Source: Gordoniibacillus kamchatkensis (GTDB lineage Bacteria > Bacillota > Bacilli > Paenibacillales > NBRC-103111). Taken from it: DNA of 64,000 nt. The notes beneath the pieces were generated by a model that did no database searches, was not told the DNA's origin, and saw only the letters and a list, made by a program, of their open reading frames with translations. The position numbers and the translations under genes are program-made. The stretch lies in assembly GCF_000829455.1 (NCBI RefSeq), contig NZ_JXAK01000025.1, positions 1-64,000 of the forward strand. Reading direction: 5' to 3'. This document shows, one piece after another, positions 37,201-46,108 of this stretch (position 1 is the stretch's first letter; each line of letters starts with the position of its first letter).

Positions 37201-37579
37201 ACCGTTCAAAGCCGGAGATATCGTTGTCGCCGAGTACAAAAGCGGACGCTACATCGGCCGAATCGTCGAATTGACGAGCTCGCGCAAGGCGGCTGTGGAA
37301 ATTATGGCGGTCGCCCGGCATCCGCAGCAGGGCGACTTGCACCACCCGATGCAGGCCGACGTCGGCTTGTTTCACCAGCGCCGGGCGCTTGCGCACAAGG
37401 AAATCGCGCTCATGCTGCTGACAACGATCGAGCCGTATCGCGGCTCCGTACCGGACTACGCGGATTCGCTGCGGCACGCCGTTCAAAGCCATAAGCAAGA
37501 GCTGAATCAGTTGCAGCGCTGGGCAGAGCGGGCTTTGGCCGAGATGGAAGCGCTGGAGAAAGATTATTTCCGAAGCTAA
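37190..37579 (+). CDS. kapB: KapB-like (kinase-associated protein B) family protein
   Basis: A 129-residue protein matching the KapB family: FKAGDIVVAEYKSGRYIG (SH3-like barrel start), VEIMAVARHPQQGDLHHP, QADVGLFHQRRALAHKE and YRGSVPDYADSLRHA are family blocks. In B. subtilis KapB is a lipoprotein needed for KinB to feed the sporulation phosphorelay. Here no lipoprotein signal is visible, so a membrane anchor is absent or supplied by a partner. ATG 37190 follows GGAGGGG and overlaps the end of the thioredoxin-like gene. A role in sporulation signalling is inferred from the family. Confidence 0.75.
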   Translation: MEHEPFKAGDIVVAEYKSGRYIGRIVELTSSRKAAVEIMAVARHPQQGDLHHPMQADVGLFHQRRALAHKEIALMLLTTIEPYRGSVPDYADSLRHAVQSHKQELNQLQRWAERALAEMEALEKDYFRS

Positions 37580-37602
37580 CTTACACCGGAGGGAAACAGA
37601 AC

Positions 37603-38682
37603 ATGACCACCAGCAACAAGCTTATCCGCCTCGGCTTTATCGGGGCAGGAAACATTGCCAACGTACATATGGAAATGTTCGGCAAGCTGCCGGACAGCGT
37701 CGAACTTGCAGGCGTTACCGATGTGTATGCATCGCTTGCCGAAGCGCGTGCCAAGCAGCACCACATCGCCCGCGTTTATGCGACGAGCGACGAGCTGCTT
37801 GCCGATCCGAACATCGATGCCGTCGTGATCGGCGTTTCCAACGAATGGCATGCGCCCATAGCCGTAAAAGCGCTCGAAGCAGGCAAGCACGTGCTGCTCG
37901 AGAAGCCGATGGCAATCGATCTGGCTGCGGCGAAGACGATTGTGGAAGCGCACCGCAAAGCCGGCACCGTGCTGATGATCCCGCACCAGCTGCGCTGGGA
38001 ATCGGTGGCGATGCAAGTGAAGGAGCAGGCGGACAAAGGCTCGCTCGGCCGCATTTACCATGCCAAGGCGGGCTGGCTCCGCCGCAAAGGAATTCCCGGC
38101 TGGGGCACATGGTTTACGCAAATGAGCAAATCCGGAGGCGGGCCGCTCATCGACATCGGCGTCCATATGCTGGACTTATCGCTTTATTTGATGGGCAATC
38201 CGCGCCCGGTCTCCGTGTTCGGCTCGACGTATGCCGAGTTCGGCCCGCGCAAAAAAGGAATCGGCACATGGGGCAAGCCGGACTGGAACGGAATTTACGA
38301 CGTGGAAGATTTCGCTACGGCTTTGATCAAGCTGGACAACGGCGCCACGTTGTCGCTGGACGTCAGCTGGGCGGCGCTGATCGAAACCGACAGCCAGCCT
38401 TACGTTCATTTGCTCGGAACGGAAGGCGGCGCCGCCTTGCGGGGGACGAGCGGCAAGCTGATGAGCGAACAGTTCGACCGCGAAGCGAATGTCGAGCTTT
38501 CCGTGCCGAAAGACGACGAAGGGTCGCGCATCCGCATGAGCCGCCATTTCGTCGAATGCATCCGCGGCAATCGGGAGCCGATTACGTCGGTGATGACCGG
38601 CTACACGAACAATCTCATTCTCGATGCGATTTACAAGTCGTCCCGCAGCGGCCGCGAAGTCGTTCTGGACTGGGAGCTGTAG
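37603..38682 (+). CDS. Gfo/Idh/MocA-family oxidoreductase
   Basis: A 359-residue NAD(P)-dependent sugar or inositol-type dehydrogenase. The Rossmann motif FIGAGNIANVHMEMF is at the N-terminus, VLLEKPMAID contains the E-K-P catalytic Lys, and GGGPLIDIGVHMLDLSLYLMG is the C-terminal domain His region. GGAGGG precedes the ATG. It follows KapB-like by 23 bases and precedes a small hypothetical gene by 4 bases. The substrate cannot be read from sequence, and no sugar transporter or other catabolic gene is adjacent. Confidence 0.87.
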   Translation: MTTSNKLIRLGFIGAGNIANVHMEMFGKLPDSVELAGVTDVYASLAEARAKQHHIARVYATSDELLADPNIDAVVIGVSNEWHAPIAVKALEAGKHVLLEKPMAIDLAAAKTIVEAHRKAGTVLMIPHQLRWESVAMQVKEQADKGSLGRIYHAKAGWLRRKGIPGWGTWFTQMSKSGGGPLIDIGVHMLDLSLYLMGNPRPVSVFGSTYAEFGPRKKGIGTWGKPDWNGIYDVEDFATALIKLDNGATLSLDVSWAALIETDSQPYVHLLGTEGGAALRGTSGKLMSEQFDREANVELSVPKDDEGSRIRMSRHFVECIRGNREPITSVMTGYTNNLILDAIYKSSRSGREVVLDWEL

Positions 38683-38686
38683 GGTG

Positions 38687-39157
38687 ATGAGCGAATCTTT
38701 CCAAGCCATGGCCAAGGTGCCGGCGGAATGGCTGGCGGAACGGCTCGAGACGGTCCGCGAGCTGAAGCGGGACGATCTCGAGCTGTACGAGATTGCGAAA
38801 GACCGTGACACCGGCGAGCATTATTTGCACTATGCCTACGTTCACCGCGATTTCACGAGCGGCGCCGGCGCCGAGGAGACGTTTCACCAACTGATGGCGC
38901 TCTCCAGCGACGATGTGCTCGGCCTGCTGTTCGAAAACGAGCCGTATTCGTATCCCGATCATTGGCATCGCGCCTTTCTGCGCAACGGTCCGGAAGGATT
39001 CTTCGTCTGGTTCGATCCGGTGCCCGCCGCGGAAGAAGCGGAGGCGGATGCGGCCGGCCGGGAGCTGCGCGACAAGCTGCTGCGTTTTAAACAGTCTGGG
39101 GTATATGACGAACAAGCCGTACGTAAATTGTTCAAAGAGCTGGACGGCGACGTATGA
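38687..39157 (+). CDS. hypothetical protein
   Basis: A 156-residue acidic soluble protein (RELKRDDLELYEIAKDRDTG, HYLHYAYVHRDFTSGAGAEE, KLLRFKQSGVYDEQAVRKLF). The ATG at 38687 is 4 bases after the oxidoreductase stop, with GGGAG 10 bases upstream. No signal, membrane or metal motif is seen. I do not recognise the family. The translational coupling suggests it is made with the oxidoreductase. Confidence 0.65.
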   Translation: MSESFQAMAKVPAEWLAERLETVRELKRDDLELYEIAKDRDTGEHYLHYAYVHRDFTSGAGAEETFHQLMALSSDDVLGLLFENEPYSYPDHWHRAFLRNGPEGFFVWFDPVPAAEEAEADAAGRELRDKLLRFKQSGVYDEQAVRKLFKELDGDV

Positions 39158-39217
39158 AAGGCCCCGTCCCAAGGCAATCCTGATATCAGCAACGATTACT
39201 TCTTGCAGGAGGACGTT

Positions 39218-39379
39218 ATGGACACGGGATCATATCGCTTTGCGGACTTGAAGCATAACGAACAGCTATTGCAGGACATACGGCAGCTTGAATCGAAATT
39301 GGAGCTGCAGCTCGGTACGGAAGTTGCGCTTATCGCTTACGCCAAAGGCACACAGGAGCAAAGCTCAAATCGCCCATAA
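39218..39379 (+). CDS. small hypothetical protein (53 residues)
   Basis: Begins MDTGSYRFADLKHNEQLLQD and continues IRQLESKLELQLGTEVALIA, an amphipathic, helix-forming pattern, and ends SSNRP. AGGAGG with 7-base spacing precedes the ATG, and a strong terminator follows 11 bases after the stop, so the gene is well bounded and probably real despite its size. It resembles the very short helical proteins common in spore formers, but I recognise no family. Confidence 0.65.
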   Translation: MDTGSYRFADLKHNEQLLQDIRQLESKLELQLGTEVALIAYAKGTQEQSSNRP

Positions 39380-39389
39380 CCGCTGCCAC

Positions 39390-39434
39390 AAAAGAGGAAT
39401 CGTCCCCGAAAATGGGGGGCGGTTCCTCTTTTTG
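39390..39434 (+). terminator. strong rho-independent terminator
   Basis: AAAGAGGAA...CCCC pairs with GGGG...TTCCTCTTT around a GAAAAT loop, followed by TTTTTG. It ends the oxidoreductase and small-protein unit. Confidence 0.85.
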
Positions 39435-39510
39435 TTTCCAGCGGGCGTATAATTTAACCGGGAACCTTCATCCTAAGCGTATACATGCATATGAGATGGA
39501 GGAAATCCCA

Positions 39511-40218
39511 GTGACCGATTGGCGATCCACCGCCGTCAAGGCAGCGGCAGCTTTGCTCGTCGTCCTCGCCGCCGCAGGCTGCACAAGCGGCAACGAAAAC
39601 AAGAGCGCCGCGCCGGATACGGCCGCTACCGACAGAGACCCGCGCAACAACGAGAATAATACGCTCGGGGCGAAGAGCTTGCCGTCCGACCCCGGCGTTT
39701 TGCCGCAGCGCGACAGCGTCGATAAAACCGAGTTTCACTACAATTCCCGGTTGGCAATGAACGAAGTGCTCAGCGAGCGGCTTCGCACTCGCGTACCCGA
39801 ACTGGCCGCGGCATACGTGGCTCTGACCGAAAGCAATGCTTATGCGGCGGTAAAGCTGAAAGGCCCGCATGCCCAAAGTCTCGCGGGTACGGCTGCCGAC
39901 TCGCAAGAGCCGATGGCAGACGGCAAAAGCGGCGCCGGAATTTTTGGTATGGGACAAGGTGGCAACCTGGACTGGCGCGCGCAGGACGGGATGACGACCG
40001 AGCTGCAGTCCAAAATTTCCCGTGTACTGCACGAGCTTGCGCCGGGCAAAGCCAACATTTTCGTATCGTCCAATCCGAATTACGTGCGCCGGATGAAATA
40101 TTACGCCGAGCAGTCGCGCGCCGGCACGTCGATGGATCATTTTATCAACGAGTTCAACACGATGGCGCATTATGCGTTCCCTTACAACGCGAATGCTGCC
40201 AATATCGGCAATCGTTGA
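39511..40218 (+). CDS. YhcN/YlaJ-family sporulation lipoprotein
   Basis: A 235-residue lipoprotein with the signal KAAAALLVVLAAAGC (lipobox Cys about residue 24) after the GTG start, which GGAGG (39498-39502) precedes by 8 bases. A low-complexity Asn/Asp-rich linker follows. The YhcN/YlaJ core then runs RVPELAAAYVALTESNAYAA, KISRVLHELAPGKANIFVSS and NYVRRMKYYAEQ. Family members sit in the inner spore membrane or forespore envelope and affect spore properties or germination. Expression in sporulation is expected but no sigma-G/F promoter was confirmed. Single-gene unit. Confidence 0.82.
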   Translation: MTDWRSTAVKAAAALLVVLAAAGCTSGNENKSAAPDTAATDRDPRNNENNTLGAKSLPSDPGVLPQRDSVDKTEFHYNSRLAMNEVLSERLRTRVPELAAAYVALTESNAYAAVKLKGPHAQSLAGTAADSQEPMADGKSGAGIFGMGQGGNLDWRAQDGMTTELQSKISRVLHELAPGKANIFVSSNPNYVRRMKYYAEQSRAGTSMDHFINEFNTMAHYAFPYNANAANIGNR

Positions 40219-40312
40219 CCAGGCCGGAGTCGCGAGTAATCCATGCGCCGCATGGCATAATAAACTTCGGCCCGCTATGGGACTACAACTTATAACCGGG
40301 AGGCTTTTTGCC

Positions 40313-40648
40313 ATGATGATGCAAAGCTTCAACAGCTCGATTCAGCAGTGCCGGCAAATCGTGCAGCAGCTCATGCAGCAAACGCAGCAATCGAGCCGCA
40401 TGTACGAGATGATGCTGCAACGCGAAACCCAGAACGAGCAGCAGCTGATGCAGCTCGCCCAGCGCGAACGCCAAGCGGCGCAAGTGATCCAGCAGGCGCT
40501 GCAAGGCCATAATACGGCAATGCAAAACATGCAGCAGTGCCTGCAAATCATCGCCCAGCTGGAGCGAGATCTTCATCAGGCGCTGTCGTTTACGGCCTCC
40601 GCGGCAATGCAGCAGCAGCCCTTCCAGCAAGGAACGTACCGCCACTAA
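40313..40648 (+). CDS. Gln/Met-rich small helical protein
   Basis: A 111-residue protein with extreme Gln content (over 25%) and many Met residues: QQCRQIVQQLMQQTQQSS, QRETQNEQQLMQLAQRER. Heptad-like spacing suggests coiled coil. Two cysteines are present. CGGGAGG lies before the ATG triplet at 40313. Gln-rich, Cys-containing small proteins of this kind are often spore-coat associated, which fits the neighbouring YhcN-type gene, but I have no family match. The composition differs sharply from the flanking genes. Confidence 0.6.
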   Translation: MMMQSFNSSIQQCRQIVQQLMQQTQQSSRMYEMMLQRETQNEQQLMQLAQRERQAAQVIQQALQGHNTAMQNMQQCLQIIAQLERDLHQALSFTASAAMQQQPFQQGTYRH

Positions 40649-40750
40649 GCTTCGGGACCCGATCGGCCACGCCAGCAACGGGAAACCGCGCTTCCGGACG
40701 AAGGCCGGATGGCGCGGCCCGCTACATACGCAAGCAGGGAGGTAGCGACG

Positions 40751-40966
40751 ATGATCAAGCAATATTTTGCCGACATACGCCTGGAGCCGAACGACTCGCT
40801 GAGCGAATCGCTGCAGGACCTTGTCAATGAAGCCGAAGCCGAGTTCGAGACGCCTTTTGTCGAAGTCGCGCAAGTGATTCCGCATACGTCCACGAACTAC
40901 ACCGTTATTCTCAACCTCGATTTCGACGAAAGCGAAGAAGAGGAAGCAAGCTCCAAGGAAGAGTAA
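40751..40966 (+). CDS. small acidic hypothetical protein
   Basis: 71 residues, MIKQYFADIRLEPNDSLSES and a strongly acidic end (DFDESEEEEASSKEE). GGGAGG is 8 bases upstream of the ATG at 40751; a GTG/ATG further upstream lacks a site. The central VIPHTSTNYTVILNLDF looks like beta structure. I recognise no family. Confidence 0.6.
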   Translation: MIKQYFADIRLEPNDSLSESLQDLVNEAEAEFETPFVEVAQVIPHTSTNYTVILNLDFDESEEEEASSKEE

Positions 40967-41067
40967 CGACCGCGGATCACTCTTTTCCGCTAAATGTGCT
41001 TCCGACTCCCCGGTTATGGTAAAATTGGGAATGGGACGCACCGCTTGAGGGGAAAGGAAGATCATTC

Positions 41068-41853
41068 GTGAATGCACATGAAATCGATTATCGCATTATA
41101 GGCAACGAACTGCAGTATGTCGAAATTGAGCTGGATCCCGGCGAGAGTGCCGTCGCCGAAGCGGGAGCCTTCATGATGATGGATCAAGGTATCGGCATGG
41201 AGACGATATTCGGCGACGGGAGCGCGGCGAGTCAAGGGTTTATGGGCAAGCTGCTCGGGGCCGGCAGACGGCTGTTGACGGGAGAAAGCCTGTTCATGAC
41301 AGTGTTTACGAACCGCGGCCACGGCAAGCAGAGCGTGTCGTTCGCGGCCCCGTATCCCGGTAAAATACTGCCGATGGACTTGTCGCAGCTGGGCGGCAAG
41401 CTCGTTTGCCAAAAAGACTCCTTTCTTTGCGCGGCCAAAGGGGTTTCGATCGGCATCGAGTTTCAGCGCAAGCTGGGGGTTGGCTTTTTCGGCGGCGAAG
41501 GCTTTATTATGGAAAAAATTGAAGGCGACGGCCTTGCCTTCGTCCACGCCGGCGGCGCCATAGCCGAGCGCACGCTGCGTCCCGGCGAAGTGCTTCGCGT
41601 CGACACCGGCTGCCTGGTGGCAATGACGCGGGAGATCGAATACGACATTGAATTCGTCAAAGGCGTCAAAACGGCGTTATTCGGCGGCGAAGGGTTATTT
41701 TTTGCTACGCTGCGCGGGCCCGGTACCGTGTGGGTGCAGTCGCTTCCCTTCAGCCGATTGGCAGACCGCGTGCTGTCAGCCAGCCGCATGGGAGGTCGCC
41801 GCGAAGAAGGCAGCGTGCTTGGCGGGCTCGGCAATTTGCTCGACGGAGACTGA
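41068..41853 (+). CDS. AIM24/TIGR00266-family protein
   Basis: A 261-residue all-beta protein of the TIGR00266/AIM24 family: [29 protein letters not shown] at the start, [25 protein letters not shown], and [14 protein letters not shown] with [25 protein letters not shown] near the end. These proteins form trimeric beta-helical barrels; AIM24 helps mitochondrial membrane organisation in yeast, but the bacterial role is unknown. The start codon is GTG after AAAGGAAG. A strong terminator follows at once, so it is a monocistronic unit. Confidence 0.85.
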   Translation: MNAHEIDYRIIGNELQYVEIELDPGESAVAEAGAFMMMDQGIGMETIFGDGSAASQGFMGKLLGAGRRLLTGESLFMTVFTNRGHGKQSVSFAAPYPGKILPMDLSQLGGKLVCQKDSFLCAAKGVSIGIEFQRKLGVGFFGGEGFIMEKIEGDGLAFVHAGGAIAERTLRPGEVLRVDTGCLVAMTREIEYDIEFVKGVKTALFGGEGLFFATLRGPGTVWVQSLPFSRLADRVLSASRMGGRREEGSVLGGLGNLLDGD

Positions 41854-41865
41854 ACTTATCGATTC

Positions 41866-41906
41866 AAAAAGAGGCCGTCCCCTCGGACCGGGGGCGGCCT
41901 CTTTTT
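41866..41906 (+). terminator. strong terminator after the AIM24-like gene
   Basis: AAAAAGAGGCCGTCCCC (41866-41882) pairs with GGGGGCGGCCTCTTTTT (41890-41906). Confidence 0.85.
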
Positions 41907-41931
41907 GTCAAAATGGAATTATTCAAACCAA

Positions 41932-41960
41932 TTGACACCAAATTCGACCGGTGCTAATAT
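41932..41960 (+). promoter_or_regulatory. promoter of the sulfate uptake operon
   Basis: TTGACA (41932-41937), 17 bases, TAATAT (41955-41960). Downstream an A+T-rich stretch and a tandem CCACCGGA repeat enclosed by TGTC/GACA (42006-42028) may be regulatory. No SAM riboswitch fold was recognised. Confidence 0.7.
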
Positions 41961-42079
41961 ACTCATCAAGTAAAACATAGTAAATCGATAGGATTAATTT
42001 ATAAATGTCCACCGGACCACCGGAGACATGAATTTTATAGCATGTACCCGTTCAATTATTGGAAAGGTGGAGCAAAATC

Positions 42080-43197
42080 ATGATGACACACTCATTACGC
42101 ACACGATTCATTTGGAAGAAGCTCGGGATGGCAACTTTGGCGGCCGCGCTGCTCGGCACGTTTACCGCTTGCGGCGGCGGCGCACAGCAAGCGCAGGCGC
42201 CCGCGGCTGCGCCGAAAGGCGACAGCAACTCCGCGGCACCGGCTCCGGCGGCGAAGAAGCCCGTCGAACTGCTCAATGTGTCCTACGATCCGACCCGTGA
42301 GCTGTATGAAGCTTATAATCAAGCCTTCGCTAAATATTGGAAAGATAAAACCGGCCAAACCGTGACGATCCAGCAGTCGCACGGCGGCTCCGGCAAGCAG
42401 GCCCGGTCTGTGGCCGACGGGCTCGAAGCCGATGTCGTGACGCTGGCTCTCGCTTACGATATCGACTCTCTCGTACCGGGAGGCTCATTCCCGCCGACTG
42501 GCAAAAGCGGCTTGACAATAACAGCACGCCTTACACGTCTACCATCGTATTCCTCGTACGCAAAGGCAATCCGAAGGGTATCAAAGACTGGGACGATCTG
42601 GTGAAGCCGGGCGTTTCGGTTATTACGCCGAACCCGAAGTCGTCTGGCGGCGCCCGCTGGAACTTCCTTGCCGCTTGGGCCTACGCGCTGCAAAAATATG
42701 GCAAAGACGAGGCGAAAGCGAAAGAGTTCGTCGGCCAGCTGTACAAAAACGTCGCCGTCCTCGATTCCGGCGCCCGCGATTCAACAAACACGTTCGTGCA
42801 GCGCGGCATCGGCGACGTGCTGATCGCATGGGAGAACGAAGCGTACTTGTCGCTCAAAGAGTTCGGCGGCCAATACGAGATTGTAAGCCCGTCGCTGTCG
42901 ATTTTGGCGGAGCCGCCCGTATCGGTCGTCGATAAAGTTGCCGACAAGAAAGGGACCCGTGAAGTGGCGGAAGCGTACTTGAAGTACTTATATTCCGACG
43001 AAGGCCAGGAAATCGCCGCCAAAAACTTTTATCGTCCGCGCAGCGAAGCGATTGCCCAAAAATACGAAAAGCAGTTCCCTAAGCTCAATCTGGTTAAAGT
43101 CGACGATCCGGATTTCGGCGGCTGGACGAAGGTGCAGGACAAATTTTTCAAAGACGGCGGAGTGTTTGACCAAATTTACGTCCCGGCGAAAAAGTAA
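42080..43197 (+). pseudogene. sbp: sulfate-binding lipoprotein, broken by a 1-base deletion
   Basis: The periplasmic-type binding protein of a sulfate/thiosulfate ABC importer. It has a lipoprotein signal ([22 protein letters not shown]), a linker, then [41 protein letters not shown] and AYDIDSLV, all Sbp/CysP blocks. The frame slips near 42480. One added base gives [30 protein letters not shown] and [20 protein letters not shown], and continues to 43197. Restored length is about 372 residues. GGTGGAG precedes the ATG. The intact permease and ATPase genes downstream argue that the gene works in the organism. Confidence 0.85.
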
Positions 43198-43245
43198 GGC
43201 GCGGCCGTACTTACACCGGTTCCCCCTTTCGAAAGGAGAATCCTT

Positions 43246-44082
43246 ATGCCAACATGGCGCAAATCCCGCAGCGTGCTGCCCGGCTTCGGGCTGTCAATGG
43301 GTTACACGCTCGTTTATTTAAGTTTGCTGGTGTTAATTCCGCTGGCCGCGCTTTTCATCAAAGCGTCCGGCCTCGGCTGGGCGGCGTTCTGGCAGACGGT
43401 GACAGACGCTAGAGTTGTCGCTGCGTATAAGCTCAGCTTCGGCGCATCGCTTGCGGCCGCGCTCGTGAACGGCGTCTTCGGCTTTCTGGTCGCATGGGTG
43501 CTCGTGCGGTACACGTTTCCGGGCAAAAAGCTCGTCGACGCCATCGTCGATCTGCCGTTCGCGCTGCCGACCGCCGTCGCCGGCATCGCGCTGACGACGC
43601 TCTACGCCCAAAACGGCTGGATCGGCAAGCTGCTCGTGCCGCTCGGCATCAAATCGGCGTACTCGCCGCTCGGTATTATAATCGCGCTGACGTTCATCGG
43701 CATCCCGTTCGTCGTCCGCACCGTGCAGCCTGTGCTGCAGGAGCTCGACCGCGAGACCGAGGAGGCGGCGGTAAGCCTCGGGGCATACCGGACGAGAACG
43801 TTCGTCAAGGTGCTGCTGCCGCAAGTGCTCCCGGCGCTCATCACGGGAATGGCGATGGCGTTCGCGCGGGCGATCGGCGAATACGGCTCCGTCGTGTTCA
43901 TTTCCGGCAATATGCCGTTCAAAACGGAGATCGCGCCGCTGCTCATCATGACGAAGCTGGAGCAGTTCGATTATGCCGGCGCGACGGCGATTGCCGCCGT
44001 CATGCTCATTGTTTCGTTCGTGCTGCTGCTCGTGACGAATGTGCTTCAGGCTCGCACGCAGCGCAAGCTGCTGGCGGGATAG
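43246..44082 (+). CDS. cysT: sulfate ABC transporter permease CysT
   Basis: A 278-residue inner-membrane permease with six predicted transmembrane helices and the EAA loop ([21 protein letters not shown]) that contacts Cys[20 protein letters not shown] and [17 protein letters not shown] are CysT/CysU signatures. AAAGGAG precedes the ATG. It follows sbp by 48 bases and is followed after 12 bases by cysW. Confidence 0.92.
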   Translation: MPTWRKSRSVLPGFGLSMGYTLVYLSLLVLIPLAALFIKASGLGWAAFWQTVTDARVVAAYKLSFGASLAAALVNGVFGFLVAWVLVRYTFPGKKLVDAIVDLPFALPTAVAGIALTTLYAQNGWIGKLLVPLGIKSAYSPLGIIIALTFIGIPFVVRTVQPVLQELDRETEEAAVSLGAYRTRTFVKVLLPQVLPALITGMAMAFARAIGEYGSVVFISGNMPFKTEIAPLLIMTKLEQFDYAGATAIAAVMLIVSFVLLLVTNVLQARTQRKLLAG

Positions 44083-44094
44083 GAGGGAGTGCCA

Positions 44095-45006
44095 ATGGCT
44101 GGAGCCGTTCCGGCAGTTTCCGCCGCGCGCGGGCAGTGCGCTGCGGTTCATGCCGCCGATCATTTAACGGAACATGCGGCGGTCCGCTGGTTGCTGATCG
44201 GCATCGCGCTGCTGTTTCTCGGACTGTTTCTTATCCTGCCGCTCGTCACGGTGTTCGTCGAGGCGTTCCGCAAAGGCGCCGCCCTTTATTTCGCCGCTCT
44301 GCGCGAAAAAGAGGCGCTCGCTGCCATCCGCCTGACGCTGACGACGGCGGCCTTCGCCGTCCCCGCCAACCTGATCTTCGGCTTGGCGGCGGCATGGGCG
44401 GTCAGCAAATTCCGCTTCCGCGGCAAACAAGTGCTGCTTACGCTGATCGATTTGCCGTTCGCCGTTTCACCGGTCATTTCCGGCCTCGTATTCGTGCTGC
44501 TGTTCGGCGCCCGGGGCTGGTTCGGGCCATGGCTGTCCGAACACGATGTCAAAATCATATTCGCCTTGCCGGGCATCGTGCTGGCTACCGTTTTCGTCAC
44601 GTTTCCGTTCGTCGCCCGCGAGCTTATCCCGCTCATGCAGGCGCAAGGCGTGCAGGAGGAAGAGGCGGCGGCGACGCTCGGAGCAAGCGGGTGGCGTATT
44701 TTCTGGAAAGTGACGCTGCCGAACATCAAGTGGGGGCTATTGTATGGCGTCATTTTATGCAATGCGAGAGCGATGGGGGAATTCGGCGCCGTATCGGTCG
44801 TCTCCGGTCACGTGCGGGGCAAAACGAATACAATTCCGCTCCATGTGCAAATCTTGTATAACGAATACAAATTTACCGCCGCTTTCGCCGTCGCTTCGCT
44901 GCTCGTGCTGCTGGCAGCCGTTACGCTGGGAGTCAAATCGTTCATCGAGTGGAAGCATCATCAGTCCGCCCATACAGGGGCCGAAGAAAGCGGGGATCCG
45001 ATATGA
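44095..45006 (+). CDS. cysW: sulfate ABC transporter permease CysW
   Basis: A 303-residue permease, partner of CysT. It has an N-terminal soluble extension of about 28 residues, then [20 protein letters not shown] and further helices. The EAA loop is [22 protein letters not shown], and [31 protein letters not shown] is a strong CysW block. AGGAGG (44081-44086) lies 8 bases before the ATG at 44095; a GTG at 44089 is too close to it. The stop overlaps the cysA start (ATGA). Confidence 0.92.
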   Translation: MAGAVPAVSAARGQCAAVHAADHLTEHAAVRWLLIGIALLFLGLFLILPLVTVFVEAFRKGAALYFAALREKEALAAIRLTLTTAAFAVPANLIFGLAAAWAVSKFRFRGKQVLLTLIDLPFAVSPVISGLVFVLLFGARGWFGPWLSEHDVKIIFALPGIVLATVFVTFPFVARELIPLMQAQGVQEEEAAATLGASGWRIFWKVTLPNIKWGLLYGVILCNARAMGEFGAVSVVSGHVRGKTNTIPLHVQILYNEYKFTAAFAVASLLVLLAAVTLGVKSFIEWKHHQSAHTGAEESGDPI

Positions 45007-46064
45007 GCCATATCGAGGTACGGGGCTTGACGAAAAGCTTCGGCGGCCATTTGGCGGCTGACGGCATCAGCTTTGCGATCGGAAAAGGCAGCCTCGTCGG
45101 GCTGCTCGGACCGAGCGGCGGCGGCAAAACGACTGTGCTGCGCATGCTGGCGGGGCTGGAGCGGCCGGATAGCGGAGATATTACATTCGAGGGCGTGCGT
45201 GTTAACGATATTCCGCCGCAAAAGCGCGGTATCGGCCTTGTTTTTCAAAATTACGCCTTGTTCCGGCATATGAACGTGTTTGACAATATCGCGTTCGGGC
45301 TTACCGTGCAGAAACGAAGCAAAACGTACATTCGCGAGCGGGTGGGCGAGCTGCTCGAGCTGACCGGCCTCGCCGGGCTGGCCGAAAGACTGCCGAGCCA
45401 GCTGTCGGGCGGGCAGCGCCAGCGCGTCGCCTTCGCTCGCGCCCTGGCGCCGCAGCCGCAGCTGCTCTTGCTCGACGAACCGTTTGCGGCGATCGACGCC
45501 AAAGTGCGTAAAGAGCTCCGCCTGTGGCTGCGCGATATGATCGACCGGGTCGGCATTACGACGCTGTTCGTTACGCATGATCAGGAAGAAGCTGTTGAGG
45601 TGGCCGACGAGATTATGATCGTTAACCGCGGCCGGCTCGAGCAGAAAGGATCGCCGGAGCATATATACGGAACGCCGCAAACGCCGTTCGTCGCCGGCTT
45701 TATCGGCGAATCGAGCCGGGTGGAGGCCGTTAGCGAGCTGCACGGGTTCGAGCATTGTCATGAAGGCGCGAAGGCGATCGTACGGCCGGAATTTATCGAA
45801 ATCGGTTCGCCGCGCGAGCTGAGGCTGCCTTCGGCTTCCGGACAAGGCATCGTCAAAGCTGTGTTTTTCCGCGGTACGCATTGGCAGGTCGAAGTGGAAG
45901 TCGGCACAAACCGTTTGTTCGGATATCGCGATTTGGAGCAGCCCGCGCTGCACCCTGGCGATGCGACGCACGTGCTGGTGCATCGGGCTTACCTGGTCTC
46001 CGGTGGCCAAGTCTCGGTTGTGGAAAATCGCTATAAAACGGATCCGATGCCGGTTCATATTTAA
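45003..46064 (+). CDS. cysA: sulfate ABC transporter ATP-binding protein CysA
   Basis: A 353-residue ATPase: GPSGGGKTT (Walker A), [15 protein letters not shown] (signature), [19 protein letters not shown] (Walker B and D-loop, with the CysA-type AIDAKVR) and [15 protein letters not shown] (switch His). The C-terminal 110 residues are the TOBE-like regulatory domain. The ATG at 45003 overlaps the cysW stop. It powers uptake of sulfate or thiosulfate through CysTW. Confidence 0.92.
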   Translation: MSHIEVRGLTKSFGGHLAADGISFAIGKGSLVGLLGPSGGGKTTVLRMLAGLERPDSGDITFEGVRVNDIPPQKRGIGLVFQNYALFRHMNVFDNIAFGLTVQKRSKTYIRERVGELLELTGLAGLAERLPSQLSGGQRQRVAFARALAPQPQLLLLDEPFAAIDAKVRKELRLWLRDMIDRVGITTLFVTHDQEEAVEVADEIMIVNRGRLEQKGSPEHIYGTPQTPFVAGFIGESSRVEAVSELHGFEHCHEGAKAIVRPEFIEIGSPRELRLPSASGQGIVKAVFFRGTHWQVEVEVGTNRLFGYRDLEQPALHPGDATHVLVHRAYLVSGGQVSVVENRYKTDPMPVHI

Positions 46065-46108
46065 ATTGACATTCGCAAGTCAGCGTACGGATAAGGAGGG
46101 GACGCCAA

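Noticed and set aside
41940-42079. SAM riboswitch or T-box upstream of the sulfate operon
   Set aside because: I looked for the typical S-box core and a terminator/antiterminator pair and saw neither.
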